A stretch of 64,000 nucleotides of DNA from Glossina fuscipes (Eukaryota > Arthropoda > Insecta > Diptera > Glossinidae): positions 1,156,957 through 1,220,956 of the forward strand of contig NW_023998456.1 of NCBI RefSeq assembly GCF_014805625.2, written 5' to 3'. Positions 23,985 through 36,106 of this stretch are shown here, in pieces (the first letter of the stretch is position 1; each line of letters begins with the position of its first letter). Both the position numbers and the translations under genes were made by a program. A model generated the notes under the pieces. That model saw only the letters and a program-made list of their open reading frames with translations, searched no databases and was not told where the DNA came from.

Positions 23985-25080
23985 TGGCTCCCACTTGTGG
24001 TGCGGGTTATATTAAGTTTATGGGAGCGTATGTTACGTCCTGAAGACTTCAGATAGGTCCACCTTTTCTAGCTTGTCGGTGTTGTGCTCAAACTGTAGGT
24101 CGCAATTCTTAAAATAATTTGATGAAATTTAATACACCGACATGCTTCGACACAAAGAGGAACACTATTGAAAATAGTTTGGATGAATCCGCTTTTTCGA
24201 CCACTCCCTATATAACGCCTTATTTGTGAAAAGTCATTACATGAAACAAAATTGCAGTTATTAGAATTTCTCGACAAAAGTCTTTGAGCAATAATATTTC
24301 CACGTTTTTATAAGTATGAAATATTTGGCTCGCCAGGAACAATTATTTGAACCACTTCTCAAATGACCGTTTCTACAACAATTGAATCTTTATATGGCAA
24401 AAATACCTAATTTTGATTATTTCGTCGTGAAAATTAGTTCGTAACAGTAAATTGACAAAAAAATCAGCTTTACCGAATTTGGACCCGCCACATATCAGGA
24501 TGGATTCTCAGCAAATACATTCCCTGATATGCCAAAAAAGCAAAATTATTAATGTTTGATGATCAAAATTTGATCACAGCAGAAATGACATAAAAATTAA
24601 GTGGACCACATGTGACCCAAATGTTTCGGTTTCTTTGAGCCCACTCCATATAAGATATCTCATTAATAGTAAGTCCTTCAGAAAAAGATTTAATTTTTAA
24701 TATTCTATGGTGGAAATTGGTCCGTGTTAATAAATGAATCAAAAAAATTATCGCTAGGGAAATTGGATTAGATTAGTCCATTTTTTTGGGCTCAAATTTG
24801 CATAAGGATTATAATGATATCAAACCCTTATATGGAGCGAAAGTATAATTTCTAGTCTTCTATGACTTCTATGACTGAGCAATAAAAAAAATGTTGGGAA
24901 GTAAATCAAGTCTGCTAAATTTTGGACACATCTTGTGATGTTGTGGGCATTCTCCAGTATGGGAGCTGTCATGAAGAGTATGCCTCTGCATGAACATAAT
25001 GTGTAATTTTTTGTGTATTATTACAGAAACGGGCGAAATAGTGTACGGTATTTAATGATCTACCTTGCCCGACTGTAATG
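23985..25080 (+). repeat. INE-1-like dispersed repeat, near full-length copy E
   Basis: This is the longest copy, about 1.1 kb. The 5' end is CCCACTTGTGGTGCGGGTTA, then TATTAAGTTTATGGGAGCG. Internal landmarks are GATGAAATTTAATACACCGA, GAGGAACACTATTGAAAAT and TTTTTCGACCACTCCCTATA. A long AT-rich 3' body contains two or three similar stretches (GTGAAAATTAGTTCG near 24430, GTGGAAATTGGTCCG near 24710). It finishes at GGTATTTAATGATC and CTACCTTGCCCGACTGTAAT (25048-25078). It is non-coding, with no ORF of note, and best explains what a complete member looks like. Confidence 0.7.
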
Positions 25081-28000
25081 TTTTTACTTACTTTTAAATA
25101 AAAATGCAGTAACCCTGTATCTAAAATGAACAAGAAAAAAATATTAACCCGAATATAATCCTTTTTTTTTTTATGAAATAGATTTATGCCATTTTCACAA
25201 CAAACGACTCAAATAAAAAGTTTTCTCAATCACTCAAAACTTAAATATACGAATATTAAACCAAATTTTAAAAAAGCCAATTTAAAAATTTTATTGATGA
25301 TCAATAATTTACCCTCAATTAATTCAAATCAATCTAATGTAATGGTCACACTATTCATAATTTATTTGTTTGCTGTTGCTTTAGCATGATGTAATATGTA
25401 ACGAGTGCATAGTTCATAACGCATTAATAACTATATGCTGCATATTTTTGAATCACTACATATCGTGTCGCTATGTAAATTGCCTTTGCCGACTTTAAGT
25501 TTTTTCGTGATATGCCTCAAGCTAGGCTTGTGCCACTGAATTAAGAATGACGTAGAGTTTATTTAGAATTTTGAAAGACTCTTTACAAAGAGGAGAAAGA
25601 AATTGTTTACAGAAAATTGAATCTTAACATTTTGCAGTTCTACGATCTGCTGGGATCACATAAGCTTGACTAGACTTCTCCCTTCTATCGGAGGCCACGA
25701 GTCAATTCTTTTGGCCTTAAGCACATCTTCTGCTTATAAACCTTTTGAACATAAGTTAAGATCGCCAGATTGCATTCAAATATTTTCATTAATCTCTTCA
25801 GCTCCTGGTTTTTCAGGCAATTCCGGCCGCCACATAAGGCATCTTTATTTTACAACGACAACAGTTAAAGCATCGAAAAGCTCCATTCATTCGCTTTACT
25901 TTCTCGAAATTTTAGGGAAATTGCGTTTTCTGCAGTGTTAGGTATTTTCAAGCATTATCGCTTATCGTCATAATACATTTTGAATCAGCCATTGCTCTAC
26001 TCTACGTTACTTTCGCTTATCTGTCTGTATAGGTCTTAGAGCTTGACAGATCAAAAAAAATTGTATTGCTTTGGTTTAGTTTTTTGTTTGGTTTTTTTTT
26101 AATTGTCCTTCGCTAGGGGTAAGTTCTGCCCTGTTTTAGATATATAAGGAGAGAACAATTGGTCCTTTAAAGCACTATTCACAAAACATCCCATGTTTGG
26201 CAACCGTTATAAGAGTGGAAGCGCAGTTCAATCAAATGCTATGTCATCCACTAAAACCAGTGCCACTTGGAACGAGGAATATCTGCTGACAATAGCTCGG
26301 AGGGTGGGTTATTCCATTTCCTGAGTAGGTTTTACTGCGCGGAGCCAACTTTCTTCATGTCAAGGTTAATGATTCACTTATTCTGCATTATGGTTACTGG
26401 GGCGTAATGCATTCATTGTCCGATCACTTGTAAGCATGTAACGAAAGAGTGCAATTTCACGCAAAGGACTTTCTTCTGGTGCAGAGTTACTCTTATTCAA
26501 AGGTCTCGGCATCTTATAGCTTAAAGGCAGTACTTCCAAGTAAAGCAGCCACAGCTTTATTTAGCAATCGAGAGTACCATTCACTCCCTCTCCTAGAAAA
26601 GGCGACAAAGTCAACTTTCGATTAAGACATAAAAAAGTCATTATCGGATAACCAAAAGGTGCGGTTTATATTCAGATTTGACATAAAACAAGTATAATTT
26701 TCTGCTTTAGTTCGAAAGGAGACTTGGGTTTTGAAAAGCTCCACGCAATGCCATTGTGCCGGATACCACAAATCAAGGGATTGTTACCAATACGGCAGCT
26801 TCCTCTTGATAGATTTCCTCTTCCTATTGTTAGCCTTTCATGATAGAGGCAATAAAATGAAGTATATTTTGCTTGTCCAAGAACAGCAACATGTTTCCTT
26901 GAACCAGGAATTTAACTCAGTTCATATTATTTTGATCTTCATGAATATGGGTAGCTTTGTTTCTTGGCCACAAAACCATTTCACAGTCATAAAGTTATTT
27001 CAGACAAAGTAAAAGGATGCAAATGAAGCGATGAAAAAGTTGGCCGAATAGTATAAATAGCTCAGCACCATATCTTATAAATCTTTCAAACATTTCTAAT
27101 ATTCCCGCTCTTTCCCGAACGTGAAGAAGTGATTCTGATTTTCTTCTTTTTGCAGTGCAGGTATTTGTGAAAGTATTTTTCATTTCATTGCCTCCAAAAC
27201 AGAAAACGAAACCCAAAACAAAAGTTGGTCACATTACGAGGTAATCAATAGGAAGAGTGTCCTTTACATTCCGAACATGATACATTTCCACAGTGTTTGT
27301 AGGAACGATACTGTTATCCGCTTATTTGTGTTTTCTTGCACATTTGCCTTCTGCGGGGTAATGATGGAAACTCTTTTCATTAACAGCACAAAAGCAATAA
27401 ATAAAACCCGATGAAGTTTTTCTCAAAACGAAAAAAATTTGCTGTTGGTCAGCCTTCAACAAAAACGTGGCATGTGCCGCGTGTAATACAACTTTTCTCG
27501 CAACTAATTCTTCAGGGTAGATACACTCTATACGGCCTGTTTTGGAGTGGCAACGATATTCGCTGTTACGCGCGATTTTAGTCAGCAATCAGCTAAAAAA
27601 TGACATTAGCACATTTTGCGCTTGTGTTAAAGGCCGCCAAGCACCTCGGCAGATAATCCTACACTAACCATTAGGTCATATTTCATTCCGTTCCTTTAGT
27701 TCTAATGGTTTTGTTTTTGTCTTTTTTTATTTTTTTTTATATTTATTTTCATTTTGTTTGGCTTCTTTTTTTTAAGTTTTAAGTGAGTAAACGAGCAAGC
27801 GTTGCAAGTAAATTATTTTGTAATGTTTTATGCGACAACATTACCGTTTGTTTTACGTTAACTCACTTGAAAGTAATTGAAAGTCATTCTTCTCACCAAA
27901 ATAAATGAGTTTGTTCAGTTCTTTGTTCACGTGAGCTGGTACAGAAGCAAGTACTCACGTCTCACCAATCAACCGAACAGACATCTACAAGTAATTTGCT

Positions 28001-28699
28001 AAACAACAAAAACTCTGCCAAATATATATATAGACATCTGCCGCATATCCACCACCATGTAAATATGTGCACATATATGTCTCCAACTTTTGGTATGTAA
28101 GCACATTAGATTGATCCAAAGGAAACTTCGATTTCTCTCTAAAAATCATTTATGCGATTTGAAAATATTTTTGATGTCGGCCATCGATTACGTTGAGCCT
28201 GTTCACTTAACATTTGAGAGGCGTCACAAATTATTCGATTAGCGATTATAGCCAATCGAATGTGTTCATTAGTGGCACCTTATATTTTGGATCAAGACCT
28301 GTAGGTTTCCATTTTTGTGCTTAATAAGATTTTATGTATGGACAGATGATGTTGATTTCCTATGCGGTCATCAATTTGAAACAGATAACTGGCAGATACT
28401 TCTAAATCGAAGCGAAATTTTAGACAGATTGGAAATACATAGAATTTATGGCATCGCTGACGCGTGTTCTTGTTGATAACACAAATCTGGCACAATTTAA
28501 TTCGTCGTTGGCAAGCGTAATCAATAGATATTGGAATATAAGGGCCTTGCAGAACACCCCTTTACAATGTGATTTACATCGAGAAATAAATACGAGTCAA
28601 TTTTTATTTGAGATCTCTAAGCATTTCCAAAACAAATGGCAGGTGGATCGAAATACATGCGTATATTAGAGGGTGTCCAGCTTATTTCAAATAGGTCGG
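25081..28699. other. Non-coding DNA, no gene seen
   Basis: ORFs of 65-95 codons at 25186, 25666, 26731, 26995, 27322 and 28292 show no domain I recognise. T-rich runs at 26080-26100 and 27720-27775 are homopolymeric. Confidence 0.45.
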
Positions 28700-29215
28700 T
28701 TCCCGTACTCAGATGGTAGCAGACTAAGAGGAAGCCCAAACCACCCATCTACCTCTTACACCCTGCCCACTCGTCTCTCAGCGAACACTACCCTTCCAGC
28801 GATCACTTCCCTTAGACAAGTGTTGGAAATTTAATGAAATAAGAAGAAGCCCAACCCAGCAGTTTTGCCCTTCCCAAGACTCGCTTCCCAATGCTGCCTT
28901 CCTTTAGTCAAGTGTTGAAAAATAAATGAAATAAGATGAAGTCCACCACAATGGCCTTGCCCTATTGAAGCTTCCTTCCTTTAGACAAGTGTTGAAAAAT
29001 AAATGAAATAAGATGAATCCCACCCCAAAGATCTTACCCTTCGCTTCCGTCCCCTCCACGAGATCTCTCTTTCCAAGGCTCCATTCCAAAAACTCCCTTT
29101 CCTTAGTCAAACGTTGGCAAATTACGATAAAGCCCAAGACAAAAGCCGTCCCCCTCCACCCCGCCATGAAAGGTCCATTCTCATAGTCAGTTGCTGATAA
29201 GCTAAGATAAATTCT
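28700..29215. repeat. Decayed tandem repeat, units ~80-120 bp
   Basis: A recognisable core, TTAGACAAGTGTTG followed by AAATAAATGAAATAAGATGA and a C-rich segment, recurs at about 28812, 28903, 28981 and 29103. A weaker fifth copy lies near 29182, and a partial leading unit (AGAGGAAGCCCAAACC) near 28730. Spacing varies from 78 to 122 bp because the C-rich part expands and contracts. The minus-strand 134-codon ORF at 28904-29308 is read through it and is not a gene. Confidence 0.8.
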
Positions 29216-31060
29216 AACCGAATAACCTACTGCTCCCCTTACGTGAAGAGGTGCCACGGACGCTAACATAAACAGGGTTTCAGCGGACACATACATACAC
29301 GCACGCACGTGTGGCGTAAATTGAAAATCTTATACACTTTTAAAATGTATAACAAAAAAATGCCAACGGCTGTCTTTTTACCTCAAGAGAGGCCCATCCG
29401 AGCGAGGAGTTTTTTCTTTGGTTTTCTGATCTCTTTCCAATGTCTTAAGAAGCAACTCGGATCAGCCTCTTCGCTCTCATCAAAAAAAAGTGCATTTAAT
29501 GAATCGTGTTTTTCATTTTACTCGAACTATTTCTTCTTCTAAGTTCGAAAGGTATATAAATAAGTCAGGCGAAACTAATTCAGTTAAATTTGGCGGTTGA
29601 AGAACGATGTGCATTGAATCTCTGTTATAGGAGAATCTAGAAAGCAATGCCTTGTTAGAAAAGACACTGTCGTGACGCCGAAAACGCAAGAGTTTTCACT
29701 CCATAATTCCAACGAATAGTTTCATGCAAACGCTGCGTAACGTTCGAGTTATATTCCAGATTAACGGTGGACAATGGACTCGCAAAACCTTCATAACATA
29801 TTATGCCGTGGCAATCAAAGAAATTCTTTTATTAACTCTCTGACCTCCTTGATCTCAGTAGCACTGAGTGATAAGTTGAATATCTTTGCAAATAAGATAA
29901 AAAAACTTATATAATGCAATCTCTACCAGACATCATATCTTAAGTATATTTATCAAGACAGTGAACAAGTTTAATTCCCAAAGAGATTTAGATCGAAATT
30001 CGTTACGGTTACGGAACACCGCATAGCATGTGAAATAAACAAAAAAGTCTTCTCTTAATTTATTCACTGAACCAGTCTAATAGATATGGATGTTTACAGG
30101 AAAATATATTTTTGCTGCTTAAAAGCCACATAAATTTTCCAGTTTATTTGCACTGCAAGCAATCAAGCGCAAACAGTATGCACAGTAGTAAAACTATAGA
30201 TATGTTCGGCGGCTAGCAACAGAAATGTCACTTTTTATACTTATTATTAGTTGCGCTGCGTTCGAGTTAGTTTTGTTTTCGTACTCGTAACGCCTAAATA
30301 GTTTATTATCTAAATGAGCTTTTTTTGTGCAAAAAACTTAAAGGCAACGAACAAAAACAAGACATTGAAAGTAAAAACTTCCTTTTCTTTTCAAAACATT
30401 GTTAAGAATTCTATTAAAGACTGACTACAAATAACAACAATGTAAACAATATCTTCCTTTGGAATTTATAGCAGAACAGGGTTATCGCTACGGTAACACT
30501 TTTCACCTGTGCAATGCATTCATTCTGGAACGAATCGTTAAGTGCCGTACACTGGGCTAGAAATATAGAAAACGTGTTTTTTTTTCACTTTCCGCAATTA
30601 AATTTGGCCTTTACTGGGTAAATCGGACCAATTTTCATAGTCGCTCCTGCCGACAAAAAAGTGCGCCAATTAAGTCTTCTCGGTTGTCACACTACCTGAA
30701 TTATCAATTAAAGATCTTTTTATGCCATCCATGAATCACAGGTGTTAGATCGATATTCTGAATTGACTTAAATACTTTCGCCAATCAGTTCCATTCCTGT
30801 AACCGTTTATCTACGCCATGTTTAGACGATTTTGTAAGACTAACTAATGTTCACTACTTTTGGAATGAGTCAACCAACACTTGTTCCTTAATACACTAGG
30901 GTAGCCATCTTTTCGTATATTGTGAAGCATTGTCTGACACAACACAGACAGAGAATTTTGATTTAATTAAATGAGACTTTTGTGCGCGATTGCAGCGATG
31001 ATTAAGAAAAAAAATAGGTAAGAGAAAAAAGATCATGGCAGTTTCCCAATACATTCGCAT
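29216..31060. other. Non-coding DNA, no gene seen
   Basis: The only ORF above 70 codons (29309-29542) has no recognisable domain. There are no transposon ends or simple repeats of note. Confidence 0.45.
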
Positions 31061-31300
31061 GAGGAGGCGAGTAGGTAACAGCGGCGACTACCAAGTCAGT
31101 CTTCGCGGTTTCAAATCTCAAGGGTGTTGAAGTTTCCTTTCGTCGTAGCTATGGTGAGTGCTTACTCGGTAAAGGCATAATACCTATCGAATGGAATCAC
31201 ATTCAATAGGCTGTGGCCACCATCTAACTATTTCCTTTTTATTCCTCTCTTCCTTCTGACCGTCGCCATGTTACACGCATAAGAGACATTCCCTGAGTTA
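31061..31300 (+). mobile_element. tRNA-derived SINE, family 2, near full length
   Basis: The head has GAGGCGAGTAGG (A box) and CGCGGTTTCAAATCTCAAG (B-box region, 31103-31121). The body has GGTGAGTGCTTACTCGGTAA, then AGGCATAATACCTATCGAAT. The 3' third is pyrimidine-rich (TTCCTCTCTTCCTTCTGACC) and ends with CGTCGCCATG and TTCCCTGAGTTATTC. The order is identical to the minus-strand copy at 53690. Confidence 0.85.
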
Positions 31301-32399
31301 TTCGTCCTGTTAAAAAGAAGAGATGCTTTTATAGTCGCCTACCTATGGTAATACTAATCATATCAATCCACGCAATAGCGCATTTAAAAGATGATAACTC
31401 TTAGATAATTAAAACGGAAAGCATTGTAATTGTGTTCGGGAACTAAATCACAACTCTGAAAAGATAATGACTATATATTATAATACCATTCCACTATCGC
31501 TCAAAGCAATAACGCTTCGCAGACTTGCAGAGAAATTCATGGTGTTAATGGAAATGGTTTGTCGCGTTTGGGTTTGTAAGTTTCAGTACGAGAGATATGC
31601 CGCGCTTTGCTTGAGATTCCGTTAATAAAGTCGATAAAATTTGTAAGGAACTACATCCGCCGGCCTAGAGTACGCCAAGACCATTTATATATCTTTGACC
31701 ACTACATAAGGATCGCTTGAACAATCCTTCGGGATTGTTTTTCTTAATCCTACGGCTTCGATTGTGTGTTACCTTGATGACACCATGTGACTAATATTCT
31801 CACATATTTCTTTGATTGTTTTATCGATCATACTTTATTGATTAGAATAAAGGTTGAATAGCTTAAATTCACTCCCGTCTACATTCTTCTTTACTTGAAA
31901 TGCCACTAATCGGACTAAGTAACCGCTAGTCTCAATAGTTATATAATATCCAATGCTATCTACACAAGACCATTCGGCGTGAGAGTCTTCCTTCACTTTT
32001 AATAAATTTTAATCTTAACATTACACAACTTGCAGATTACATGTTTACCAATTTGTCATTGCTTCAATCTTTTGTTTAGTTTCACTCCAGGTCTTAACAA
32101 TATTAGCGCCCTCTTAAGAATGACCATCACACGTTCATGGCTGGTCAAAAAAGAGTAAAGAATTCTGTTTGTCATTTTCCTCGAGGATTATTTTCATCAG
32201 ATCGGCTCCGCTGATTGTCTGGTTTCGTACTCGATGTTGACATCGAATAAGAAACGTTTCCGCGTTAGGTGGCACTTTTGTCATCTTGCAGTCAACCTTA
32301 GTTTAACGCTTCTAAACTGACTTAAGCACACGTTTACGTATCGTTTACCATGTTGGTCGTCACAAATTCTTCAGATTGTTGAGAACTGACACTTTGCCT
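31301..32399. other. Non-coding DNA, no gene seen
   Basis: No ORF or repeat can be supported. The last few hundred bases could hold the eroded 5' part of the mariner relic that becomes readable after 32400, but I could not align them. Confidence 0.4.
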
Positions 32400-32960
32400 C
32401 TTGAGAATTATAAGTTGCTAAACTATGTGCTAAACTTTAGACAAAGATTTCCTCGGCGAACAGCTGCTGTAAGGAAGTGGAAAGGGCCTTTTCTCACGAC
32501 ATTGATAGCCGACGTTGAGAAGCAGATCATGTACATCAATAATGTAGTACAAGATCATGGATCAAGCTACACGGACGATAGCAACGCTGCCATGCGGGAG
32601 AAAATCGTTCACCGTGAATTGCTCGAACCAGGTCGAAGGATTGACTTAATCAATAACTAATGCGATTAAAGCGCTCGATTGATGTAAAATGTCAAATGTC
32701 AGTGACATGTGAAAGGCCTCGTCTTCCATCACGACAATGCTACACCACACACATCTTCACTGGCTCGGCCAAAATGTTTTGATGTACAGGACAAATTTTG
32801 CATCGTCTGATTAGCATTTGTTTAGCTCCCGGAAGAATTCTTTTAATTAAGTAAAGCTGACTTAAAAGGCAGCTTGTCAAAGTCACTTTGTTCAAAATTC
32901 GATAATCTGCGAAGAATCGGAAAGAGTTTATACTAATGATCAAAAACATATCGATTAAAG
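32400..32960 (+). pseudogene. Old mariner transposase relic
   Basis: The plus-strand translation, with several frame changes, follows a mariner transposase in order. WKGPFLTTLIADVEKQIMYI corresponds to the region around the first catalytic Asp (GDEKW-type motif, now ADVEKQ). REKIVHRELLEPGRRIDL follows, then QLMRLKRSIDVK, then GLVFHHDNATPHTSS with the second Asp at 32733-32735. D*HLFSSRKNSFN*VKLT (D at 32809-32811, the Tyr codon now TAG) comes next, and finally AACQSHFVQNS. Spacing between the second and third Asp is about ten codons short of the family's 34, so a deletion and frameshift lie between 32780 and 32809. There are at least four stops. No inverted repeats are recognisable. It is older than the copy at 36.6 kb and of a different mariner lineage. 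Confidence 0.8.
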
Positions 32961-34704
32961 TGAGGCAAGCAAATGTAATTTAATGAAATTTATTTATAAT
33001 GTAAGAAGCTTTTGCATGAATTTTCATCAATAAGCAACACGAAGTTTTTCCCTTACCTATTCGAAGTGAGGTGAACATTCTTACCAAGTTTTGTTAATAA
33101 CTGCACATACAAAGTGCTCATGATCATGCTCGTTAATAATGCGGTAATAGTCAAGACACCTCCATTTGGAATACATGTTGTACATTAATCATAAAATTAA
33201 GAGGAAATATTGTATTTTCATGGCCATCATGAAGATTTATAATACTGCTGAAGCAACTATAAACACGCTCGCCGTAGCATGTTGCTAAATGAAGCAATTG
33301 CATGGGTTGGTGTGTTGATAAACTTGTCGATTCGCTTGAGCGCCATATGTGTTGTATATTTTTCTCTGTAAAAAAAAAAAAAAAAAAAAAAAATGCTACA
33401 AGAAAAAACGTGCAACTTTAACAAAATAAATGGTTTAAATTAAAGACGCCGTAAATTTTGGTGAAATTTATCGGTTTCGTGTTCGTATCGCGAAAACTGT
33501 TAAGTCGACATTGTCGTAATACTTACTTTAAGATCTTACTCCCTATGGGTCGCATCGAACCGAATTTCAATTGCAATTTTTCTATAGACCTTTCAGAAAT
33601 ACAATAAAGTGGCGGAGGAGGCTGTACTTGCAGGGACCTGCTTAGTGACGGGTACCTACCTAAGCGCAGGTAAGTATATAAGAATTAAACTCATATATGA
33701 GTAAAATCGTTCTATCTCTGTTACGCATAGCGTAGCATACATTACTATACGCAGATAGGGTGCGTTTTCAAACATATGTGCCTTTAACTTTCGAGGAATA
33801 ATATTTCTGCTGTTTCGTGTCTGAAGATGTAGGACTGCAAGGTAGGAAAAGGAACGAAGAGGACTGCAGTTACCATTTATATCTGCACGCAAAACATCGA
33901 CTTGGAATTGCTCAGCTTTGTTAATAATGCGAAATCATTTATTCATAAGATTTCCCGAGATTTGGAAGCACTTATACTCGGTCTGGAAACTGTTTCAACC
34001 TTCGGAAAACATGAAGAATTCGTCAATTGTTAAGAAGAAGCGTGCAGGCGGCTTGTTTACTGTGTTTGATTGCAAAGTCTGGGAGAATCTTGTCTAAATG
34101 GCCATTTCCGAATATCTTTGTCCATAAAATTATTATTTTATTTTATTTTTGTTTCGCTCTTTTAAGCGCAGCACGAAAGCAGTTTCAACTTTCCTAATCG
34201 AAGATGCAAATCTGCTATGAAATTTCTCGTATGCAGCTCTAAACTTCATAAATAAAATGACAAAATCACTGTACCACCGATAACGGTAAAAGATACATAT
34301 CTATGGCATATGTTTCCAAAATGAAATTCAAAATAGCTGCATACATTCTGGTACGTGCTCTAAACTGCGCATAGTAATGAATTAAAGCAAAGAAACAAAC
34401 AAAACCATTCTCATATGTGGAAGTTAGACAAATTTGTAATCATCGCAAGATGTTTAGAAAGATATTTACGAAAACCAATAAAATCGGTTAAATCAAATAG
34501 TTTGTCGTTTAACCAAGAATTTTCGAGACATGTAATAAAATGCCAGTTAACGAGACAATTGCGCGTGCAACGGTTAATTTAAGCAAGCTGTATAAGCAAC
34601 AAATGAATGCAAAGCATTTACAAAATATATGCTGGTTAAGAAACAAAGAAAAGGTTACAACGGGCCACGGGCCCCCGTTTATTTAGCCTACATTTATTTG
34701 CAGT
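32961..34704. other. Non-coding DNA, no gene seen
   Basis: It contains a poly(A) run at 33370-33393. The 78-codon minus-strand ORF at 33656-33892 has no recognisable domain. Confidence 0.45.
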
Positions 34705-35010
34705 AAGTGTCGAAAAGGTGATCCGTTCGAAACCATTGTCAATGGCGTTCGCCCGTGACACCAAATTTCATCATTTTCGCCGAAATATATGAAACCACAA
34801 GTAGAAACGCTGGTCGTAAAACAACTATTCAAAAGAAGACGTCGCATGGGAAGGGTTCGTTAAAGTGATCTGATTCAAACTATTTTCAATGGCGTTCGTC
34901 CTTGGGCCGAGACACGTCAGGTTACTGAATTTCATCGAAATATCTGGAAAATTGTGACCGGTTGGTTAAGCACAAGAAAACAAGACGGATAGACGGACAA
35001 ATAATTCGCC
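34705..35010 (-). repeat. INE-1-like dispersed repeat, copy F (internally duplicated)
   Basis: In plus-strand order, GTGATCCGTTCGAAACCATT and GTCAATGGCGTTCGCCC are followed about 130 bp later by a second version, GTGATCTGATTCAAACTATT and TTCAATGGCGTTCGTCC. Then come ATCGAAATATCTGGAAAATT, GCACAAGAAAACAAGACGG and ATAGACGGACAAATAATTCG. The landmarks are the reverse of the family order, so the copy is on the minus strand, and part of it is repeated. The outer 5' end is missing. Confidence 0.65.
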
Positions 35011-35224
35011 TTTCTGCTTTATGCCTGAGGCCAATTTTAGGTTTCTGCCCTCATTTTTCGGATTGGGGCAATTCCACGACAACTATAGTCCCAAACGACC
35101 CAGTAAGTGTGTGCAAAAGTCGGCAGATCTATACTCGCATTAATCTTCTTTCATCATTGAAAGATGGCGGAAATGAATTTTTACTCGAAATCTTCTCATT
35201 TTTTTGCGGAATTAAGCAAAAGCC

Positions 35225-35395
35225 ACAAACCGTCGCCTAGCTGAGTAGATAAAAGTCGCCACCACCAAATCAATGTTCTCACGGATTCAAATCTCAGTGC
35301 GATACAACAATGTGTAGCGTAGGCATAGCGAGTTGGTAATGGCTTTTGCTGTATCGATCGGTATCGCACCACATCTTTCTGTTACACGTTACATT
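35225..35395 (+). mobile_element. tRNA-derived SINE, family 2, 3'-truncated
   Basis: The tRNA-like head has CTAGCTGAGTAGATAAAAG (A box) and ACGGATTCAAATCTCAGTG (B box, 35281-35299). A shortened body follows (GTAGCGTAGGCATAGCGAG, GCTGTATCGATCGGTATCG). The pyrimidine-rich 3' third is not seen. Confidence 0.7.
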
Positions 35396-35440
35396 TGAAA
35401 AAATATGGAAAGAAAAGATGTAATTCTGGACACGCCTTTT

Positions 35441-35715
35441 CATACCCTGCACAGTTTGCGGCACACAAGTATTTTAAGTTTGCGCGAAAGTGTGCAATGC
35501 CCAAAAGGCCCTGAGATGAATTCATCTTTTCTAATATTGCTTCTAATTTGAGGCAATAGTGGCTGTCTGTCTGTCCGTTTGTCCGTCATGTTTTCTTGTG
35601 GTCAACCTAACAAATTTTAAACAAATTTCTAACACTAATGTGTTTTGGGCGAAGGGCGAACGCTATTGGGAAAGGCTCACGTCAGGCTATTTCCCAACTA
35701 ATGCCTTGTTGTTGT
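35441..35715 (+). repeat. INE-1-like dispersed repeat, copy G
   Basis: The 5' end is CATACCCTGCACAGTTTGCG, then ATTTTAAGTTTGCGCGAA, CTGAGATGAATTCATCTTTT, GGCTGTCTGTCTGTCCGTTT, AACACTAATGTGTTTTGGGC and GAACGCTATTGGGAAAGGCT. The 3' end motif is absent. Confidence 0.7.
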
Positions 35716-35929
35716 TATATGAATAACTGTGGGGTGGTGTAGAGCATTTCATGGTGGCCTGCTGCCCATTGTCCTGCCTGTCAAATAGATCTAAAACATA
35801 TTTCATATGCAAATAGCAAAAATGCATGAATAAGAGAGAAGTTGTACTCATGTTCATTCATATTTTAATAACCAGTCGACGTCAAGGCAACTGTTTGTTA
35901 GCCACAGTAAAGTTTAGAATAACAATCTT

Positions 35930-36080
35930 CTTCTTTTTTTTTTTCTTTAATACAGATCAATCACCCAGGGAACCAATCCCCTATTCATGCAATATGGTGA
36001 CGGTCGGAATGAGGGGGTGAGAACAGCGAGGGAAGAGAGAGAGGGCCGCAACCTGGTGAGTGTGTGCCCATTCGGCAAAT
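35930..36080 (-). mobile_element. tRNA-derived SINE, family 2, 3' part only
   Basis: On the minus strand it reads TTTGCCGAATGGGCACACAC, AGGTTGCGGCCCTCTCTCTC, a pyrimidine-rich stretch, CATTCCGACCGTCACCATAT, GCATGAATAGGGGATTGGTT and CCCTGGGTGATTGATCTG, then poly(A) (poly(T) at 35935-35945). This defines the family's 3' end cleanly. The tRNA head is missing; in its place an unrelated 18-bp poly(A) lies at 36089-36106 on the plus strand. Confidence 0.82.
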
Positions 36081-36106
36081 GTTTATTAAAAAAAAAAAAA
36101 AAAAAA

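Noticed and set aside
28904..29308. 134-codon minus-strand ORF
   Set aside because: It lies across the decayed tandem repeat, and its sequence follows the repeat period rather than a protein fold.
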